Shown: positions 21,558-23,846 of the stretch, piece by piece
Layout: each line of letters opens with the position of its first letter
Numbering within the stretch: the stretch's first letter is position 1
NCBI GenBank assembly: GCA_934408705.1
Contig: CAKRVL010000032.1
Span: 1-23,846 of the forward strand
DNA: 23,846 bases
Origin: an uncultured Blautia sp.
GTDB taxonomy: Bacteria > Bacillota > Clostridia > Lachnospirales > Lachnospiraceae
Reading direction: 5' to 3'
Notes under the pieces: generated by a model
What the model was told of the DNA's origin: nothing
Databases searched by the model: none
Seen by the model: the letters and a program-made list of their open reading frames with translations, nothing else
Program-made: the position numbers and the translations under genes

Positions 21558-23846
21558 TTATTTTTCTTCTCCGGAAGTATCAGTACCGGCATTCTTTGCT
21601 GCCTCCTGGGCTGCAAGACGCTCCTGGACCCTCTTACGGTTTTTCTTCTTCGGCTGAGCCTGTCCGTTTGCTGCTGAAGCAGCCGGTGCTTTTGCACCAG
21701 AAGCAGTGTTCTTAACCGATGCAGAACCTGCTGTAGCTTTTGCTGTCTGAGCCTGGCCGCCACTGATTTTCTTCTTCATTACCAGCCAGAGGGCACCTGT
21801 AATGCATACAGAAGAATAAGCACCACAGATAATACCCACCATCAGCGGAGCAGCAAATTCACGGATAGAAGATACACCCATAATGTAAAGAACTGCTACC
21901 ATGATAAATGTGGTAAGAGAAGTATAAATACTTCTGGTAAGTGTCTGTGTAATACTCCTGTTTACCACTTCCTCAATTTCATCCAGACGTTTGCTGCCGT
22001 GAAGATTCTCACGGATACGGTCAAAGATAACGATGGTTGCATTGATGGAATAACCAACAATAGTCAACATACAAGCGATAAAAGTATTTCCTACGGAAAT
22101 TCTGGAAATCGCATAGAATGTAAGGACAACCATTACGTCGTGAAGAAGCGCAAGTACCGCACTACCTGCAAAACGGATATCCTTGAAACGGAACCAGATG
22201 TAAAGAAGCATGAAAATAGTGGCAACAATAACGGCTACTACTGCATCTCTTCTCATCTCGTTGCTGACAGTAGAGGAAATACTCTCTGCCTGAATCAAGG
22301 ATTCGTCTACACCGAATTTCTCAACAAGTGCCTTGTTCAGTGCCTCACGTTCTGCCAGATCCAGTGAACGTGTCTTAATGATAACCTGATTGGTTCCTAC
22401 AACCTTGGTAGGCTGTACATTCTTATCTCCTGTAACCTCTTCTACAACAGGGGTAACCTCAGAATCGATGGTCTTAATGTCCATGTCTTCGTTGAAGGTA
22501 ACATTTGTGGAAGTACCGCCTGAGAACTCAAGACTGTAGTTCAGGGCTTTTCCGCCTGTAGCACTGTGGATCATCATAGTTACCGGACCTGCAAGGATCA
22601 GGATAATGGAAAGTGTGAAGCATACTCTTCTCTTTCCAACAAAGTTAATGACTTTCTTCTCTTCAGTTCTGCCGTAGAATTTCTCATCACGAACTCCTGC
22701 TGCATACAATGCATTAATCACAAGTCTGGAGAATACCAATGCTGTAAACATGGATACCACAATACCAAGAGCCAGTGTATATGCAAATCCCTTAACAGAA
22801 CCTGTACCAAGCCACATCAGCACGAATGCTGCGATCAGAGTAGTAATGTTACCGTCAAAGATCGCGGAAAATGCTTTGGAGAAGCCGGCTTTGATAGAAG
22901 CTCTTACAGTAGCACCTGCACCAATTTCCTCACGGATACGTGCATAAATAATAACATTTGCATCAACTGCCATACCAATGCCAAGGATAATACCTGCAAT
23001 ACCCGGAAGCGTAAGGGTAATGTCAAATGCATTTAAGGTAAGCAGAATAGTTGCTGTATAGAAAATCAGGGAGAAGCCAGCAACCGCACCAGGTACACGA
23101 TAAGCGATGATCATAAACAGGATTACGATGATCAGACCGATCAGACCTGCAATAAGGCTGGTGGAAATTGCTTCCTCACCAAGCTGTGCAGCTACAACGC
23201 TGGAACGAAGCTCTGTAAGCTCAAGGCTAAGAGAACCGATACGTATGTAGGAAGCAAGCTCCTGTGCTCTCTCAACGCTTTCCATTCCGCTGATCTGTGC
23301 CTTACCGCCTGTAATGGCTTCATTTACTCTCGGAGCGCTTAACACACCGTTATCATAGATAATGGCGATCTGCTTTCCAACATTGTTCTGGGTTGCCTCA
23401 GCAAATTTGGTCTTTCCTTCATCTGTAAGAGTCAGATCAACCACATACTCTCTGCTGCTGGAATTCTGCTGCTGGATTGCACCACCTGTAGCATCGGCCA
23501 CATCAGTACCCTCCAGAACTACAGAACCGGCTTCACGGATTTCATCCAGGCTTCTTGCCAGAGAATATCCTGTCTCGCTGCTGGAATCCGCCTGGAAATT
23601 GGCATTTCCATCTTCGTCCTGCTGTGTAATAAAGCAAAGGGAACCTGGCTGTCCAAGCTCTTCCAGAATGGCGTTAGCATCTGTTACGCCAGGAATCTCT
23701 ACGTTAATACGGTCAGAGCCTTCCTGGTATACCTGAGCCTCTGTACTGTACTGTTCAACACGTTTCTGCAGCTTATACACAGTATCACTCATGTCTTCAC
23801 TGCTTGGGTTACTGTCTTTTGCCTGATATGTAATGCTGACACCACC
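21558..23846 (-). CDS. secDF: Fused protein translocase subunit SecDF (5' end beyond window)
   Basis: At least 762 residues; the frame runs open through the right edge, so the SecD start and its first membrane segment are missing. The SecD part has the extracytoplasmic P1-type region, then a membrane bundle with GIGMAVDANVIIYARIREE. The SecF part begins near the VINFVGKRR segment and holds GYSINATIVIFDRIREN. The Asp residues of both motifs, linked in the family to proton-driven pulling of exported proteins, are kept. SecD and SecF are one polypeptide, as in Bacillus SecDF and many clostridia. The last 70 or so residues form an Ala/Lys/Gln-rich tail with a basic patch (KKKNRKR), probably on the cytoplasmic side. 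An internal ATG at 23792 is not the true start, because coding sequence continues upstream of it in frame. Confidence 0.96.
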   Translation of the reverse strand, partial: GGVSITYQAKDSNPSSEDMSDTVYKLQKRVEQYSTEAQVYQEGSDRINVEIPGVTDANAILEELGQPGSLCFITQQDEDGNANFQADSSSETGYSLARSLDEIREAGSVVLEGTDVADATGGAIQQQNSSSREYVVDLTLTDEGKTKFAEATQNNVGKQIAIIYDNGVLSAPRVNEAITGGKAQISGMESVERAQELASYIRIGSLSLELTELRSSVVAAQLGEEAISTSLIAGLIGLIIVILFMIIAYRVPGAVAGFSLIFYTATILLTLNAFDITLTLPGIAGIILGIGMAVDANVIIYARIREEIGAGATVRASIKAGFSKAFSAIFDGNITTLIAAFVLMWLGTGSVKGFAYTLALGIVVSMFTALVFSRLVINALYAAGVRDEKFYGRTEEKKVINFVGKRRVCFTLSIILILAGPVTMMIHSATGGKALNYSLEFSGGTSTNVTFNEDMDIKTIDSEVTPVVEEVTGDKNVQPTKVVGTNQVIIKTRSLDLAEREALNKALVEKFGVDESLIQAESISSTVSNEMRRDAVVAVIVATIFMLLYIWFRFKDIRFAGSAVLALLHDVMVVLTFYAISRISVGNTFIACMLTIVGYSINATIVIFDRIRENLHGSKRLDEIEEVVNRSITQTLTRSIYTSLTTFIMVAVLYIMGVSSIREFAAPLMVGIICGAYSSVCITGALWLVMKKKISGGQAQTAKATAGSASVKNTASGAKAPAASAANGQAQPKKKNRKRVQERLAAQEAAKNAGTDTSGEEK

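Noticed and set aside
22035..22080. Loss of an acidic residue in the SecF motif (GYSINATIV where some have GYSINDT)
   Set aside because: The functionally important Asp is the one in FDRIREN, which is present, so I do not treat this as a defect.
1..23846. CRISPR array, insertion sequence, phage or tRNA gene
   Set aside because: I saw no regularly spaced direct repeats, transposase or integrase motifs, or tRNA-like cloverleaf sequence on either strand.

Overview
The window looks like chromosomal DNA of a low-to-moderate GC anaerobic Firmicute, most likely a Lachnospiraceae-type Clostridium (Blautia/Dorea/Ruminococcus-like). The reasons are strong AGGAGG-type ribosome binding sites, a fused SecDF, a HemZ-type radical SAM gene, and the order secDF-recJ-apt-rel-MBL hydrolase-hemZ-HD-GYP-hisS-aspS, which from memory is a familiar arrangement in that family. 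The genus is inference; no rRNA or other marker is present.

Right half (about 10.8-23.8 kb, minus strand): a housekeeping block. Transcription enters from the right with a partial secDF (preprotein translocase accessory subunit), which ends at two tandem hairpins. recJ (single-strand DNA exonuclease) follows, with its own candidate promoter. After a 160-base gap holding a good sigma-A-type promoter comes a tightly packed run: apt (adenine salvage), rel (bifunctional (p)ppGpp enzyme), a glyoxalase-II-like metallo-hydrolase, hemZ, an HD-GYP protein, hisS and aspS. These genes are separated by at most about 60 bases and I see no internal terminator. Two of them, hemZ and the HD-GYP gene, appear to start at TTG codons with strong Shine-Dalgarno sequences overlapping or abutting the preceding stop.

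Middle (9.3-10.8 kb): a divergent promoter region. On the plus strand a near-consensus promoter drives a lipoprotein made of two similar tandem domains. It ends at a strong hairpin terminator shared with the converging aspS.

Left half (1-9.3 kb, minus strand): an envelope-associated accessory region. It holds an ABC efflux operon of the MacAB/YknXYZ kind, but with two different membrane-fusion adaptors flanking a single ATPase: adaptor 1, ATPase, adaptor 2, MacB-like permease. Both adaptors carry very long stretches without lysine or arginine and rich in Asp/Glu: a C-terminal tail in adaptor 1, and a roughly 300-residue insert at the tip of the coiled-coil hairpin in adaptor 2. After a terminator and a separate promoter comes a second unit. 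It has a 780-residue lipoprotein that joins an Asp-box/propeller-like N-terminal half to a sugar-ABC-type solute-binding half, and then a membrane sensor histidine kinase cut by the window edge. No transporter permeases accompany the binding protein. I therefore infer a sensory role with the kinase, possibly controlling the neighbouring efflux operon. The unusual adaptors and this binding-protein/kinase pair are the most interesting content. I see no tRNA, rRNA, CRISPR array, insertion sequence or phage gene.
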